From: Oceanobacillus sojae
GTDB lineage: Bacteria; Bacillota; Bacilli; Bacillales; Amphibacillaceae
Assembly (NCBI RefSeq): GCF_007991515.1
Contig: NZ_BJYM01000026.1
Coordinates: 1 to 49,440 of the forward strand
Direction: 5' to 3'
DNA: 49,440 nucleotides
Part shown: positions 1 to 9,534 of the stretch, piece by piece
How the letters are laid out: every line of letters begins with the position of its first letter
Numbering within the stretch: position 1 is the stretch's first letter
Program-made: the position numbers and the translations under genes
Notes under the pieces: model-generated
The model's input: the letters and a program-made list of their open reading frames with translations, nothing else
Told to the model about the DNA's origin: nothing
Databases searched by the model: none

Positions 1-480
1 AGGTGCAGGAATATCAAAATGCTCTCCATACATTTCTTCTTTTTCAATTTCAAAATATTCACCAACGCCCCTGGCGATTGGGTGAGATGGGTCCACATTC
101 CAAACACGCTCTTTATCGTTCGATTCACGCCATTTTAAATCACAGCCTGTACCCATTAAGGATTTAAATATTTTAGAAAAATGCGCTGAATGAAGTGCAA
201 TTAATCCCATACCATCTAAAACACGCTGCTTGGCCCTCTCAATTATGTCATCCTGCACTTCTCCGTGCGCCATATGCCCCCACCATATTAAAACATCTGT
301 CTTCTCTAATAATTCTTCAGTCAACCCATGTTCCGGTTCATCCAGAGTAGCTGTTGTGACATCATGTCCTGCTTCTTTTAAAAAGTTGGCGATAGCTCCA
401 TGAATACCATCTGGATAAATAGAAGCTACTGTTTCATTTGTTTTTTCGTGTCTATTTTCATTCCATACAACTATATTCAT
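1..480 (-). CDS. ThuA-like protein (3' end outside window)
   Basis: The visible 160 N-terminal residues match the ThuA (trehalose utilisation) family, which has a class I glutamine-amidotransferase-like fold. Visible motifs are an N-terminal [10 protein letters not shown] strand, [11 protein letters not shown] near residue 65 and [13 protein letters not shown] near residue 95. Family members are cytoplasmic and usually sit in sugar-catabolism loci beside Gfo/Idh/MocA dehydrogenases; the exact reaction is not settled. The start is the ATG at 480 behind a GAGGAGAAT Shine-Dalgarno. It lies 74 bases after the DUF624 gene on the same strand, so it probably ends, or continues, the ABC-importer operon. 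The C-terminus is not visible. Confidence 0.85.
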   Translation of the reverse strand, partial: MNIVVWNENRHEKTNETVASIYPDGIHGAIANFLKEAGHDVTTATLDEPEHGLTEELLEKTDVLIWWGHMAHGEVQDDIIERAKQRVLDGMGLIALHSAHFSKIFKSLMGTGCDLKWRESNDKERVWNVDPSHPIARGVGEYFEIEKEEMYGEHFDIPAP

Positions 481-554
481 ATTTATTCTCCTCGTATTAT
501 CTTATTTGTGTCATGTCTGGACAGAATTTTTTAACAGGAATAGATTAAAAAATG

Positions 555-1178
555 TTATCCCTCATACTTTTCAAACATATTTCTAATCAAAAAGGAGCTA
601 ATATAAGTAATTAAAGAAAAACCGATAAAAATATCTAAATATAATTTTATTACGAATACATACGGCGAATAAAACATTAAAATAGTTGGACCAAGTGTAA
701 TAGCTATAATTAGTAATGTTGGATAAAGATTAGCTATACCTAATTTTAATACATTGACGCATGCTTGCTTTATAGTACATTTATAACGTGCAATATAAGG
801 AAAAATCAATACAAGATACATGCAGAAAATCATCGAGAACATGACTAAACTCATTAAAATTAACGTCGAAAAATCTCCTGTATAGAATTGTAGAAAGAAA
901 TAATTTAAGGCTAAAATCATACCGAATAAAGATAAAAATCCCCATACAAGCGTGCTTTGTTTAAAATTTTTTTTAAATGCCAGCCAAAATCCGCTAATTA
1001 TTCCACCCTCTTCCCCTCTGACCATTTTCAATGTGATGGAAAACATGGCAGTGAGGGAAGCACCAATTGTAACAATTGGCAAACAACAAAGGAGAAACAA
1101 TATATTTAATAAAATTAATTCTACTGCTCTAGACAAAAAGTGATACACTGGACCATCTATACTTAAAATACTATTCAT
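555..1178 (-). CDS. DUF624 (YesL-type) membrane protein
   Basis: This 207-residue protein has about five hydrophobic segments and an early LLNILFLLCCLPIVTIG stretch typical of DUF624/YesL. YesL-like proteins are polytopic membrane proteins of unknown function that travel with YesMN two-component systems and Lpl-type sugar ABC importers, as here. I chose the ATG at 1178, which has AGGGGG ten bases upstream. A GTG at 1202 would add eight residues but has no well-placed ribosome binding site. The start lies just behind the permease stop at 1202, so the genes are probably translationally coupled. The role in importer or sensor function is inferred from context only. Confidence 0.85.
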   Translation of the reverse strand: MNSILSIDGPVYHFLSRAVELILLNILFLLCCLPIVTIGASLTAMFSITLKMVRGEEGGIISGFWLAFKKNFKQSTLVWGFLSLFGMILALNYFFLQFYTGDFSTLILMSLVMFSMIFCMYLVLIFPYIARYKCTIKQACVNVLKLGIANLYPTLLIIAITLGPTILMFYSPYVFVIKLYLDIFIGFSLITYISSFLIRNMFEKYEG

Positions 1179-1201
1179 GTTTTGTTCGCCCCCTGTTGAC
1201 A

Positions 1202-2095
1202 CTATTCTTTAACAGATCCTACAACAATACCTGTAACAAAGTATTTTTGAAGAAAAGGATAAATTAACAATAAAGGAATAGTAGAAATTACTATTTTGGC
1301 AGCATTAAGATTACGGTTCTGTACTTCTGCAATATTCTGCAGTGCGTCGCTGCTTGTGCCAGATCTCACTAATTCAGCGATATCAATTGTAAGAGACTGA
1401 ATATAGGTCATAATCGGGTAATTACTTACTTGACTCATATAAATCAGCCCCGACATAAAATCATTCCAGTTACCTACAATACTAAACAATGCCACTGTTG
1501 CCAGAGCCGGCAAAGATACCGGAATATAGACTTTAAATAATATTTGCAGTGGACTGGCACCGTCAATAACCGCTGCTTCTTCCAGGGATTTTGGTACACC
1601 GACGAAAAAATTCATGATTAAAATCACACTAAAAATTGGCACCGCCCCTGGTAAAACTAACACCCAAATTGTATCCAATAAATTCAGATTTCTGATTACA
1701 ATATATGTCGGAATTAGCCCGCCGCTAAATAACATCGCAAAAATAATAATATTCATATAAATATTTCTACTCTTAAATTCGCGTTTTGTTTTTGATAATG
1801 GATAAGCCATTAACACAATCAGTATCAGGTTAATTGCCAAAGCAAGCACCACGCGTTGTACAGATATAAAGAATGATCTCCAGAATTGTGCATCCTCCAT
1901 AATCATTTCATAAGCCTTTGTCGAGAAATTGACCGGCGTAAGCCCAACTATATTGGCTGCCACTGCTGCCCCGCCACTGAAGGATATGGCAACGATATTC
2001 CACAAGGGTAATAGACAAACTAACCCCAAAGAAATAACAATAAAATAAATGATAAATTTCCCAATTTTTGTGGAGAGACTATTTCCTTGTATCAT
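1202..2095 (-). CDS. Carbohydrate ABC transporter permease (LplC/YtcP type)
   Basis: A 297-residue inner-membrane permease with six predicted transmembrane helices. The cytoplasmic EAA loop, EEAAVIDGASPLQILFKVYI near residue 195, contacts the ATPase. It belongs to the MalG-like CUT1 branch (LplC/YtcP) that works with an LplB-type partner and a long LplA-type binding protein. No ATPase gene is in the window. Such systems often use the shared ATPase MsmX (MsmK in streptococci), so a distant ATPase is the likely partner (inference). It lies 12 bases after the preceding permease and touches the next gene. Substrate probably an oligosaccharide. Confidence 0.93.
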   Translation of the reverse strand: MIQGNSLSTKIGKFIIYFIVISLGLVCLLPLWNIVAISFSGGAAVAANIVGLTPVNFSTKAYEMIMEDAQFWRSFFISVQRVVLALAINLILIVLMAYPLSKTKREFKSRNIYMNIIIFAMLFSGGLIPTYIVIRNLNLLDTIWVLVLPGAVPIFSVILIMNFFVGVPKSLEEAAVIDGASPLQILFKVYIPVSLPALATVALFSIVGNWNDFMSGLIYMSQVSNYPIMTYIQSLTIDIAELVRSGTSSDALQNIAEVQNRNLNAAKIVISTIPLLLIYPFLQKYFVTGIVVGSVKE

Positions 2096-2107
2096 CTATA
2101 CTCCCCC

Positions 2108-3040
2108 TTAGAATAATTTTCTTTCTGTGAATTTTTTAGCTGCATTATTAGCTGACAGTATTAGAATCAAACCGATTACGGATCTAAACAAACCTACAGC
2201 CGCTCCAAAACTGTAATCCCGTCCAACTAAACCTTCCCTGTATACGTAGGTATCAATCGTATCTCCAGTTTCATATACAATCGGAGAATAGAGATTATAT
2301 ACCTGATCAAAGCCGCCTTCTAATACATTTGGCAAACTTAAAATCGCCAAGAGCAGGATAATCGGCAGCATCCCTGGTAAGGTAATATGCCAAACACGCT
2401 TCCACCAATTTGCTCCATCTATACTGGCAGCTTCGTGCAGACCCGGATCCACAGAAGCAATAGCCGCTAAATAAATTACTGAGTTAAAGCCAAACTCTTT
2501 CCAGACATCCGACCCGATTAATAAGGGCTGGAACCATGTATTACTTCCAAGAAAATTAATTCTATCCAGACCGAACGAATGCAAAATTTGATTAACCGTT
2601 CCATCCAGACTAAATAAATTGACTACTACCGTCGCCAAAACCACCCATGATAAGAAATGAGGTAAGTAAACAATTGTCTGTACAGATTTTTTAACCAATT
2701 TTAAACGAATTTCATTTAGTAAAATCGCAAATGCAATTGCCAGTAAAGAACCAAAAATAATCTTTCCTAATGCAATCACAATTGTATTTCGAAACACTTT
2801 TCCAATATCAGGCAGGTTGAACATATATTTAAAATGTTCCAGTCCTACAAATTCCGAGCCAAAGAAACCTTTTGCCGGCACAAAATCTTGAAAAGCCATG
2901 ATAATCCCAAACATTGGCGCAAAACTAAAAATAAGTAAGAAAATCATTCCTGGCGCTAGCATAGCGTGATAGGTTAATTTCGCTTTTTTTACATCTTTCT
3001 TCCGATCACGTGCAGGTGCAACCTGATTATTTACTGCCAA
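2108..3040 (-). CDS. Carbohydrate ABC transporter permease (LplB type)
   Basis: A 310-residue MalF-like permease. A charged cytoplasmic N-terminus (RDRKKDVKKAK) precedes six predicted membrane helices. The EAA loop is EAASIDGANWWKRVWHITLP near residue 203. It should form a heterodimeric channel with the product of the next gene (12-base gap) and receive substrate from the lipoprotein encoded upstream. The ATG at 3040 follows a GGGGGGACGGAGG stretch, a strong ribosome binding site. A hairpin separates it from the binding-protein gene and probably lowers permease expression relative to the binding protein. Confidence 0.93.
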   Translation of the reverse strand: MAVNNQVAPARDRKKDVKKAKLTYHAMLAPGMIFLLIFSFAPMFGIIMAFQDFVPAKGFFGSEFVGLEHFKYMFNLPDIGKVFRNTIVIALGKIIFGSLLAIAFAILLNEIRLKLVKKSVQTIVYLPHFLSWVVLATVVVNLFSLDGTVNQILHSFGLDRINFLGSNTWFQPLLIGSDVWKEFGFNSVIYLAAIASVDPGLHEAASIDGANWWKRVWHITLPGMLPIILLLAILSLPNVLEGGFDQVYNLYSPIVYETGDTIDTYVYREGLVGRDYSFGAAVGLFRSVIGLILILSANNAAKKFTERKLF

Positions 3041-3061
3041 CCTCCGTCCCCCCTTTTTAAC

Positions 3062-3086
3062 AGAGGGGCTGTTTATCAGCCCCTCT
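3062..3086 (-). promoter_or_regulatory. Intercistronic hairpin between binding protein and permeases
   Basis: A perfect 10-bp stem, AGAGGGGCTG with CAGCCCCTCT, and a 5-base loop lie just after the binding-protein stop. There is no T-run on the minus strand. It therefore looks more like a 3'-end stabilising or processing hairpin than a full terminator. Such hairpins commonly make the binding-protein mRNA more abundant than the permease mRNA. Confidence 0.7.
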
Positions 3087-3093
3087 TTCCTAT

Positions 3094-4770
3094 CTATTCT
3101 TGTTGAGCCAGCTCTTCTTCTATTTCTTCCAGAATCTCCTTACCGCCTTGGTTATTCCATTTATCAACAAACGTATCGAAATAATCAATTGGCTCTGCTC
3201 CTGTTATAATCTTAATAAAGTCCTCTTCTTCTAGCTTTATTAAATTAGCACCTTTTTGCTCCATAGTTGGTGTATTAACAACATAAGCTGCTTCTGCCCA
3301 ATTAAATCGATCTTCCTCTGTCACCTTATTCATTAGCCCCCACCCTACAATACGGGAATGATAGCTGGACCAGTTGCCCGTTGAAGTGTCTTCAGGATTT
3401 TCTATATATTCTTCAATCCCTTTTAACTTCTGTCTAACTTGAGAATTAGTAATTTCTTCAACAGCCATCTCCTCATTCAAAACAGCTTGAACATCTTGAT
3501 AATCTTCCAAATATGTCTGCATAGGAAGAACTACGATATTAAATGGTTTCGTCGAATCATCTACACCCTGTTCCAAATATTCTGCTACCTCAGGAAACGT
3601 ACTTTCCATGTCCTCTTCCGTTGTATTTTCAATATCATCATAAAAGAAGTTCAACATTTGAACTGCTTTTTCTGGATGCTCATATCCTTTTCTGACAACT
3701 ATAAAACTGCCGCCTGTTGTTTTCTGTTCAGGTACGTTTACTCTCCCCTCGTCATCAGCTAATACATAAGCTGCAAATCTTGCGTTATTATCCATCTCCC
3801 TGACATTCGATAATCCCCAGTCTGGTATATGCCAAGGACCCGTTGCGATACCTGTTTGACCATTTGTAAGTAATGCCATAATGTCGTCAAATGATCTCGT
3901 TCCAAATTGCGGGTCAATGATACCTTCCTCAAACCAGTTATTCATTAATTCAAGTGCTTGTTTTGTACCTTCTGATGTCGATCCATAAGTAATACTGCCA
4001 TCATCTTCTATTAAATATCTTTTAGGCTGTCCCTCAAAAACCGCTGCAATAGAATTCATCGTAAATGAACCATAATCTCCAGCATTCAGATAATTTTCAA
4101 AAGGTATTCCAACCGGGTTGCCAGAATCTCCTGGATCTTTTTCAATGAAAGTTTTGGCAACTTCTTCTAATTCATCCAAAGTAATAAGACGATCTCCATC
4201 CTCATCTATAGATAAATCTAATTCTTCTAACCAATCCTCACGTATCCAAGTCATTTGCGGAGCTGCCAACGATTCAGTTCCCGGAATTGCCATCAGACTG
4301 CCATCAAAAGTTGCATCTTCCAAAGGCCGATTATCATAACTGGCATAGGTTTCTTTAATGTAATCGCTTGCATTATCTTCATATACATCCGTTAAATCTT
4401 CAATTAAATCATTATCGACTAAATCTTTTAACTCTTCTCGGGAAACGATCATCATATCTGGTAAATCCCCAGAAGAAATAGCCAAGGCTACCTGCCTGTC
4501 ATAGTCTGCGCCCTCTGCCTCAAAAGCATTCCGAATATCAATATCTAATTGTTCTTCTGCGGCACGAGTATAGGCATTATCTTCAAAGGTATCCCCTTCA
4601 GGTAATTTAGGATTTGAACCAACCGAACGTCCAATATTTATAATAACCTTACCATCTTCTGTAGTTGTTTCCCCTTCATTGGAAGATTTCTGTACACATG
4701 CAGCTAGTGCACTAGTAAGCAGTAATAAGATTAATAGCAATTTCATCCTTCTTAATGAATCCGTTTTCAT
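3094..4770 (-). CDS. Extracellular sugar-binding lipoprotein (LplA-like)
   Basis: A 558-residue solute-binding protein. The N-terminus has basic residues (RRMK), a hydrophobic stretch and the lipobox LAAC with Cys25, so it should be lipid-anchored outside the membrane. The length and TGGSFIVVRKGYEHPEKAVQMLNFF region fit the long LplA/YtcQ/YesO group that binds oligosaccharides. The middle part (about residues 190-210) has an acidic DEDGDRLITLDELEE stretch resembling an EF-hand-like calcium loop. ATG at 4770 with AAGGGGGATTAC upstream. It leads the importer operon, downstream of the two-component genes that probably control it. Substrate not determinable from sequence. Confidence 0.92.
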   Translation of the reverse strand: MKTDSLRRMKLLLILLLLTSALAACVQKSSNEGETTTEDGKVIINIGRSVGSNPKLPEGDTFEDNAYTRAAEEQLDIDIRNAFEAEGADYDRQVALAISSGDLPDMMIVSREELKDLVDNDLIEDLTDVYEDNASDYIKETYASYDNRPLEDATFDGSLMAIPGTESLAAPQMTWIREDWLEELDLSIDEDGDRLITLDELEEVAKTFIEKDPGDSGNPVGIPFENYLNAGDYGSFTMNSIAAVFEGQPKRYLIEDDGSITYGSTSEGTKQALELMNNWFEEGIIDPQFGTRSFDDIMALLTNGQTGIATGPWHIPDWGLSNVREMDNNARFAAYVLADDEGRVNVPEQKTTGGSFIVVRKGYEHPEKAVQMLNFFYDDIENTTEEDMESTFPEVAEYLEQGVDDSTKPFNIVVLPMQTYLEDYQDVQAVLNEEMAVEEITNSQVRQKLKGIEEYIENPEDTSTGNWSSYHSRIVGWGLMNKVTEEDRFNWAEAAYVVNTPTMEQKGANLIKLEEEDFIKIITGAEPIDYFDTFVDKWNNQGGKEILEEIEEELAQQE

Positions 4771-4931
4771 TTCATGTAATCCCCCTTATTATTTTGTCTT
4801 TCCAGAGCAAAATCATGGCCATTGATTTCGTATAATTTTATTTTAATTGATGTCTGATTCATGCGAAATATCAAATAATCCGTTTTCATATCCTATTTTC
4901 CGGAACCTCCTATTATTTAAACTCTGGAATT
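4771..4931 (-). promoter_or_regulatory. Control region of the ABC importer operon
   Basis: About 160 bases between the kinase terminator and the binding-protein start, very AT-rich, including TAAAAT and TATACG stretches usable as -10 boxes. This is where a promoter activated by the adjacent AraC-type response regulator would be expected. I see no unambiguous -35/-10 pair and no CcpA cre site. Confidence 0.35.
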
Positions 4932-4933
4932 AA

Positions 4934-4962
4934 AAAACCCCACAACTATTTTGTGGAGTTTT
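4934..4962 (-). terminator. Terminator of the two-component operon
   Basis: The stem pairs CCACAA (4940-4945) with TTGTGG (4951-4956), extended by AAAC/GTTT around one mismatch. On the minus strand it is followed by TTTTTT. It begins three bases past the kinase stop codon and separates kinase and importer transcripts. Confidence 0.85.
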
Positions 4963-4965
4963 CTC

Positions 4966-6711
4966 CTATTCTCTTACATGGTGAAACGATTGTGCTTCCC
5001 CGTGGACAATTGGTATAACCAACGTTACCTTCGTATAGTGACCCTTCTCACTTTCATACGTTAAACCGTAGCAAGAACTATAATATAATTGCACTCTGTT
5101 ATGGACATTTCTAACACCATATCCTTCTGTTTCAGTAGTCAAAATGGACTGTAGCTTCGTTGGGTCTATTCCTGCGCCATTATCAAACACAGAAAATTCC
5201 AAAGTGTTCTCTATCCTTTTTAATTTGATAATCAATTTCCCGCGATCAGAACTTTCTTTATGATCTATACCATGATTAATGGCATTTTCTACTAAGGGCT
5301 GTAAGAGCAAATTTAGCATAGTATAATGATAGGTTGATTTGTCCAGCTCATAGTATACATCAAATGAATTCGAATGCATCAATTGTTGAATATTTATATA
5401 AGAAATCACATTTTCAAGTTCTTTTTCCACCTCTACAATACTTTTCCCTTTATTTAAAGTGGTCCGATAAAAAGTGGACAGATGCTGAGCCATCTGGCTT
5501 ATATCCTCTTGTTCAGCCATAATAGCCTTACTATTAATTAATGAAAGACTATTGTAGAAAAAATGCGGATTAATTTGTGCCTGTAAAGCTTTCATTTCAT
5601 ATTCCTGCTGAGCAATTTTGCTCTTATATACCTGATTAATCATATCTTTTAATTTGTTGACCATATTCCCAAATTGTTTAATTAAACTCCCGATTTCATC
5701 CGTACCGCTATTAAAGACGGAAACCGTTAAATCCCCTTTTTCTATCTTTTCCATATTTTTCGACAGCTTTTCCAGTGGTCTAACCACAACTTTTGCCAGC
5801 AGGTAAATAGATACTGCCATAATTGCAATGCTTAAAAAGATAACCAATACAACCGTTATTCTCATCGGAAGCGTGGCAGCAGAAATAATATCCGTTGGCC
5901 GATATAAATAAACAGTCCATCCATAGGACGGTAATTCATCCTGTTGGAGAACAAAATTACCTTCCAGTGAATCCTTATTCTCAGCTAACTCTGAAGATAG
6001 GAATTGACCTGCCAGGTTTGTATCGGAAAACGTTTCATATGAATAAACTGGCTTCTTTTCGTTATCAAAAATAACGACACCATAATCCTCTTCAAATAAA
6101 CTCGGCATGGAAGCAAAAAACTGCTGATAATTTATTTCCATTTGAACAATATTATTAAACTTTCTGCTCTCATCAAATATTTTATAAATCAGCTTAAATG
6201 TTTCATCCTCCGATGATGCTATCAAATTAGGCTGATTCGAATCCATGATGTTGCCAAACCAGCTATTTTGATTAATGTCTGCCAACGGTCTGAGCAATTG
6301 GCCATAAGGATTCATTTGATTGTCCGTATAGATGGTAATAGAATCAATGTCCGTCTGTAAAGTCGGAGGGGTAACCAACAAAGGAGCCAATGTATCATTA
6401 TAAAACTTATACATTTCAAAATTATTGTTATACTCTGCTGTTAATCCATTTTTAATTTCATCATTCCATACAATTTGATTAATAACGGTAATATAATTAT
6501 TGAGCTTATAATCTATATTCAAAATGGACTGGTTTAAAGCTTCGGAAAGGTTTTCGTTTTCACGGGTAACTAATAAATCTTGTACTTGATAATACCATAT
6601 ACTTCCTAATGTAATAATAGGCAAGCAGCTTGCAACAATACATATCAATAATACTTTTTTCCGGAATTTTAAATTAATAAAGCCTCGTTTAAAAAGATTC
6701 ATTACATTCAC
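4966..6711 (-). CDS. Sensor histidine kinase, YesM type
   Basis: A 581-residue membrane kinase. A membrane helix at about 18-38 is followed by a large extracellular sensor domain (about 40-285), a second helix (about 290-312) and a HAMP linker (PLEKLSKNMEKIEKGDL). Next comes the His_kinase domain with the phospho-acceptor in QINPHFFYNSLSLI near residue 380. The C-terminal ATPase has NAINHGID (N box), FDNGAGID (G1) and GYGVRNVHNRV (G2). YesM/LytS-like kinases with YesN partners sense extracellular sugars or cell-wall glycans and induce neighbouring importers. It starts seven bases after the regulator gene stops. The signal is unknown. Confidence 0.95.
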   Translation of the reverse strand: MNVMNLFKRGFINLKFRKKVLLICIVASCLPIITLGSIWYYQVQDLLVTRENENLSEALNQSILNIDYKLNNYITVINQIVWNDEIKNGLTAEYNNNFEMYKFYNDTLAPLLVTPPTLQTDIDSITIYTDNQMNPYGQLLRPLADINQNSWFGNIMDSNQPNLIASSEDETFKLIYKIFDESRKFNNIVQMEINYQQFFASMPSLFEEDYGVVIFDNEKKPVYSYETFSDTNLAGQFLSSELAENKDSLEGNFVLQQDELPSYGWTVYLYRPTDIISAATLPMRITVVLVIFLSIAIMAVSIYLLAKVVVRPLEKLSKNMEKIEKGDLTVSVFNSGTDEIGSLIKQFGNMVNKLKDMINQVYKSKIAQQEYEMKALQAQINPHFFYNSLSLINSKAIMAEQEDISQMAQHLSTFYRTTLNKGKSIVEVEKELENVISYINIQQLMHSNSFDVYYELDKSTYHYTMLNLLLQPLVENAINHGIDHKESSDRGKLIIKLKRIENTLEFSVFDNGAGIDPTKLQSILTTETEGYGVRNVHNRVQLYYSSCYGLTYESEKGHYTKVTLVIPIVHGEAQSFHHVRE

Positions 6712-6718
6712 TTCACCT

Positions 6719-8254
6719 TTATACTCTTTTCATATCCCGATACTTCTTCGGGCTGACGCCGAAATGCTCTCTAAAAATCCTAATAAAGTAGGAATCATTT
6801 TTATAGCCGATTGCTTTACTAATATTGTTCACTTTCATATTAGTATTACTTAGTAATTCCTCCGCCTTATTCATCCTCACCTGTTTAATATATTTATTAA
6901 TTCCCGACCCGGTCTCTTGTTTGAATTTATCACTTAAATAACCCGGCGTTAAGTATACTTTTTCCGCTAACATATCTAACCCTAAGTCCTGTTCTATATT
7001 CTCTATAATATATTGTTTCACTATATCAATGACATGCTTTGGTGAATTCTTTTCTTCTTCTAATCTATTTATTACTTCCCTTTGCACTTCTAATAAAGTT
7101 TGTTTGATAGCAGAGAAATGCTTATAGGAGTAAATTAATTCAATGTATCTATTCATACTGTCTTTACTGTATTCCGGCAGTGTCTGAAAAAACAGCTGCA
7201 GCACCCGCGCGAACAAGAAGCGGAGATACCCCTGTGAAGTCTTTGTACTTTTATCGTACTTTTGGATAATTAGGTTTATCTTTTTCTCTAACTCTACTGT
7301 ATTCGCCTGCTGAATCGCTCTTTCCATTTCTTCTAATAAATACTCGTACTCTTTATACTCTTGACTATCTGTTAACGGTGTATCAATTGGATAAATAAAA
7401 ACATCTGAATAAAAAAAACGATCTTTTAAGTAGCCTTCTAATTCACAATACGTTTGAGCCATCTGAACTGGATTGTTCATATGATTACTTACTGATAGAA
7501 CACAGCTGATGCCATACGTTTCCTGAATTTTTTGCTGTATTTGCTTCGCAGCCTGCTTATATGTAATGAAGCTATTTGGATTATCTTTAAATAGCAGGAC
7601 AATTTGAAAAGGATTTAGATTGATTACGTCGTATTTACTGTCTAATGTGACTTTCCTTATTAACTCATAAAAATATTCATTTTCTTCTTCAAACAAACTA
7701 TCCAAAAAAGCAGTATCAGAATGAACAAGAATCATCCGATGATAATCATTCAAAAAATCAAAGCTTAGGAAAGGATATTCATTTTGTAATACCTCTACCG
7801 GCGTTTGATTTAATAAACGATATAGAATATGCTTTTTTATAAATTGTTGATTTGCTTCTTTTTTTTCCTGTTCATCCTTATGTTTTCTAATATTCCTCAT
7901 TACTTCTGTCATTGTCTGTTTAAACTCTTCTGGTTTAACAGGCTTTAATATATAATTATCAGCTCTTAATGTCAGCGCTTTCTTCACAAAACTGAAATCA
8001 TCATGGCCGCTAAAAAAAATAATTTCCATATCATCATAGTGCTCTCTTGCTTTCGTTGCTAATTCCATTCCGTCTACAAAAGGCATTTTCACATCAGTAA
8101 GTAAAATATCAGCAGGGCTTCTCATCAACTCCTCCAAAGCTTCTTTCCCATTTGCCGCTTCCACTATTTCTAATTCGAAATTAAATTTTTTTAACAGGAA
8201 ACGAATGACGCTTCTTTCATCCTTCTCATCATCCACAATCAGAATACGACTCAT
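6719..8254 (-). CDS. Response regulator, YesN/AraC type
   Basis: A 511-residue cytoplasmic regulator. The receiver domain (1-120) has the acidic pair DDE (residues 8-10), phospho-acceptor Asp in LLTDVKMPFVDG near residue 55 and Lys in ILKPV near 105. A long helical linker follows. The C-terminal AraC-type double helix-turn-helix (about 410-511) contains DMLAEKVYLTPGYLSDKFKQ and ISKAIGYKNDSYFIRIFRE. ATG at 8254 follows AAAGGAGATTCAAGCT. It is the first gene of the kinase operon and is predicted to activate the importer genes at 4770-1. AraC-type domains usually bind direct repeats near the -35 box; I could not pick the sites out. Confidence 0.95.
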   Translation of the reverse strand: MSRILIVDDEKDERSVIRFLLKKFNFELEIVEAANGKEALEELMRSPADILLTDVKMPFVDGMELATKAREHYDDMEIIFFSGHDDFSFVKKALTLRADNYILKPVKPEEFKQTMTEVMRNIRKHKDEQEKKEANQQFIKKHILYRLLNQTPVEVLQNEYPFLSFDFLNDYHRMILVHSDTAFLDSLFEEENEYFYELIRKVTLDSKYDVINLNPFQIVLLFKDNPNSFITYKQAAKQIQQKIQETYGISCVLSVSNHMNNPVQMAQTYCELEGYLKDRFFYSDVFIYPIDTPLTDSQEYKEYEYLLEEMERAIQQANTVELEKKINLIIQKYDKSTKTSQGYLRFLFARVLQLFFQTLPEYSKDSMNRYIELIYSYKHFSAIKQTLLEVQREVINRLEEEKNSPKHVIDIVKQYIIENIEQDLGLDMLAEKVYLTPGYLSDKFKQETGSGINKYIKQVRMNKAEELLSNTNMKVNNISKAIGYKNDSYFIRIFREHFGVSPKKYRDMKRV

Positions 8255-8900
8255 AGCTTGAATCTCCTTTATTGAAATTTCACTGTTCTTTCAAGATTAC
8301 TTGGCGCTTATTCAGGCTCTATGATTTAACCATAATAATATTGCATGTTCAATAGCTTGTTTAAAAGAGACTTTACAGCCTCTTTTACTTCCTAAAAACA
8401 CACTAAATATTTTTACCATACCATTTTAAAAAGAAATCTTCTCCATACTATCTTCTGAAAATTCAATTCTCATAATTTGAATTTTTTACAATTTATATCG
8501 GATATTGTCTAACAGTATATCATATGCTAAAAAAAAGTATTCGTATTTTTTTAATAGCTTTTTGAGGTAAGAAATCCGATAAAGCCTAAGTAGGCTAAGC
8601 CATCTGTTGTATATAATTTAGAACTCAGATTAATTCAATTTTAAAAGATAATCCCCGTCAAAAATAGAATGACAGGGATTTCGGGTAAGGAATGATATCA
8701 ATTTGTTTTATCCATCATATTAGACTTGGATAAATACTAAGGGAACGCGCCCTACTCATGATGATATAATTTTGAGGATTGAATAAGAGACCCAAAAGCA
8801 GCAGCTTAATATCACTTGATGCTTTAATACTCAAAAGGCATGTTACCACATAGACATCACTTGATGTACTGCAAAAATACATCTAATATTTTTCCCCTTT
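8255..8900. other. Long intergenic region with terminator and short repeats
   Basis: 646 bases with no convincing gene. It must hold the promoter of the response regulator operon, but no clean -35/-10 pair stands out. It contains a small stem AAAAGAG/CTCTTTT (8363-8386), the terminator at 8651-8679, and two copies of ATCACTTGATG at 8811-8821 and 8856-8866. Confidence 0.6.
8651..8679 (-). terminator. Probable terminator of the acetyltransferase operon
   Basis: The stem ATCCCCGTCA/TGACAGGGAT has one mismatch and a 9-base loop. On the minus strand it is followed by TTATCTTTTAA. It lies about 220 bases past the stop of the first acetyltransferase, the nearest upstream minus-strand gene. Confidence 0.6.
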
Positions 8901-9503
8901 TTACGTGAGAATGCTTTCCGATACTTTTTCACCTGCTACATCGTCAATCATTTTAATAACCCTGGCCGGATTTCCACCTACAACAGCATTATCTGGAACA
9001 TCCTTCACAACCACTGCCCCTGATGCAATAACAGCATTATCTCCAACAGTCACTCCCGGGTTAATTACCGCACTTCCTCCAATCCATACATTATTTCCAA
9101 TAGTAATTGGCTTTGCATATTCTTTTCCTGAATTACGCTCTATTGGCTCAATTGGATGAGTTGCAGTGTAAATTTGCACTCCTGGCGCGAGCAGGCAATT
9201 ATCTCCAAACCGAACTTCACAAACATCTAAAATAGTACAATCAAAGTTTGCGAAAAAGTTTTCTCCTACATGCGTGTTGTATCCATAATCAAATCTTACA
9301 TTTGGCTCCATATATACATTTTCCCCAGTTGAACCAAGTAGTTCCTTCAATAATCCCGTCCGCTTTTCTTCTTCCGTTTCTAAGGTTTGATTGTATATCC
9401 GAATCTTCTCTCTCGCTTCTTTACGATCTTTTAATAAAACGAGATCCTCAGGATCGTACATTTCTCCAGCTAACATTTTCTCTTTTTCTGTTTTCATCTT
9501 CAT
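8901..9503 (-). CDS. Maltose/galactoside O-acetyltransferase, copy 1
   Basis: A 200-residue acetyl-CoA-dependent sugar acetyltransferase. The N-terminal Mac domain ([22 protein letters not shown]) is followed by a left-handed beta-helix of hexapeptide repeats (about 80-190). Catalytic His116 is in TATHP, and the C-terminal signature GGNPARVIK is present. Such enzymes acetylate the 6-hydroxyl of glucosides or galactosides in the cytoplasm; substrate here is unproven. It lies 31 bases after copy 2, so both probably share the transcript that starts at the ROK regulator. Starts at residue 1 or 3 are both possible. It is most like copy 2 and more distant from copy 3. Confidence 0.93.
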   Translation of the reverse strand: MKMKTEKEKMLAGEMYDPEDLVLLKDRKEAREKIRIYNQTLETEEEKRTGLLKELLGSTGENVYMEPNVRFDYGYNTHVGENFFANFDCTILDVCEVRFGDNCLLAPGVQIYTATHPIEPIERNSGKEYAKPITIGNNVWIGGSAVINPGVTVGDNAVIASGAVVVKDVPDNAVVGGNPARVIKMIDDVAGEKVSESILT

Positions 9504-9534
9504 ATGCTCCTTGATACTTTTTTACGGAATACAA

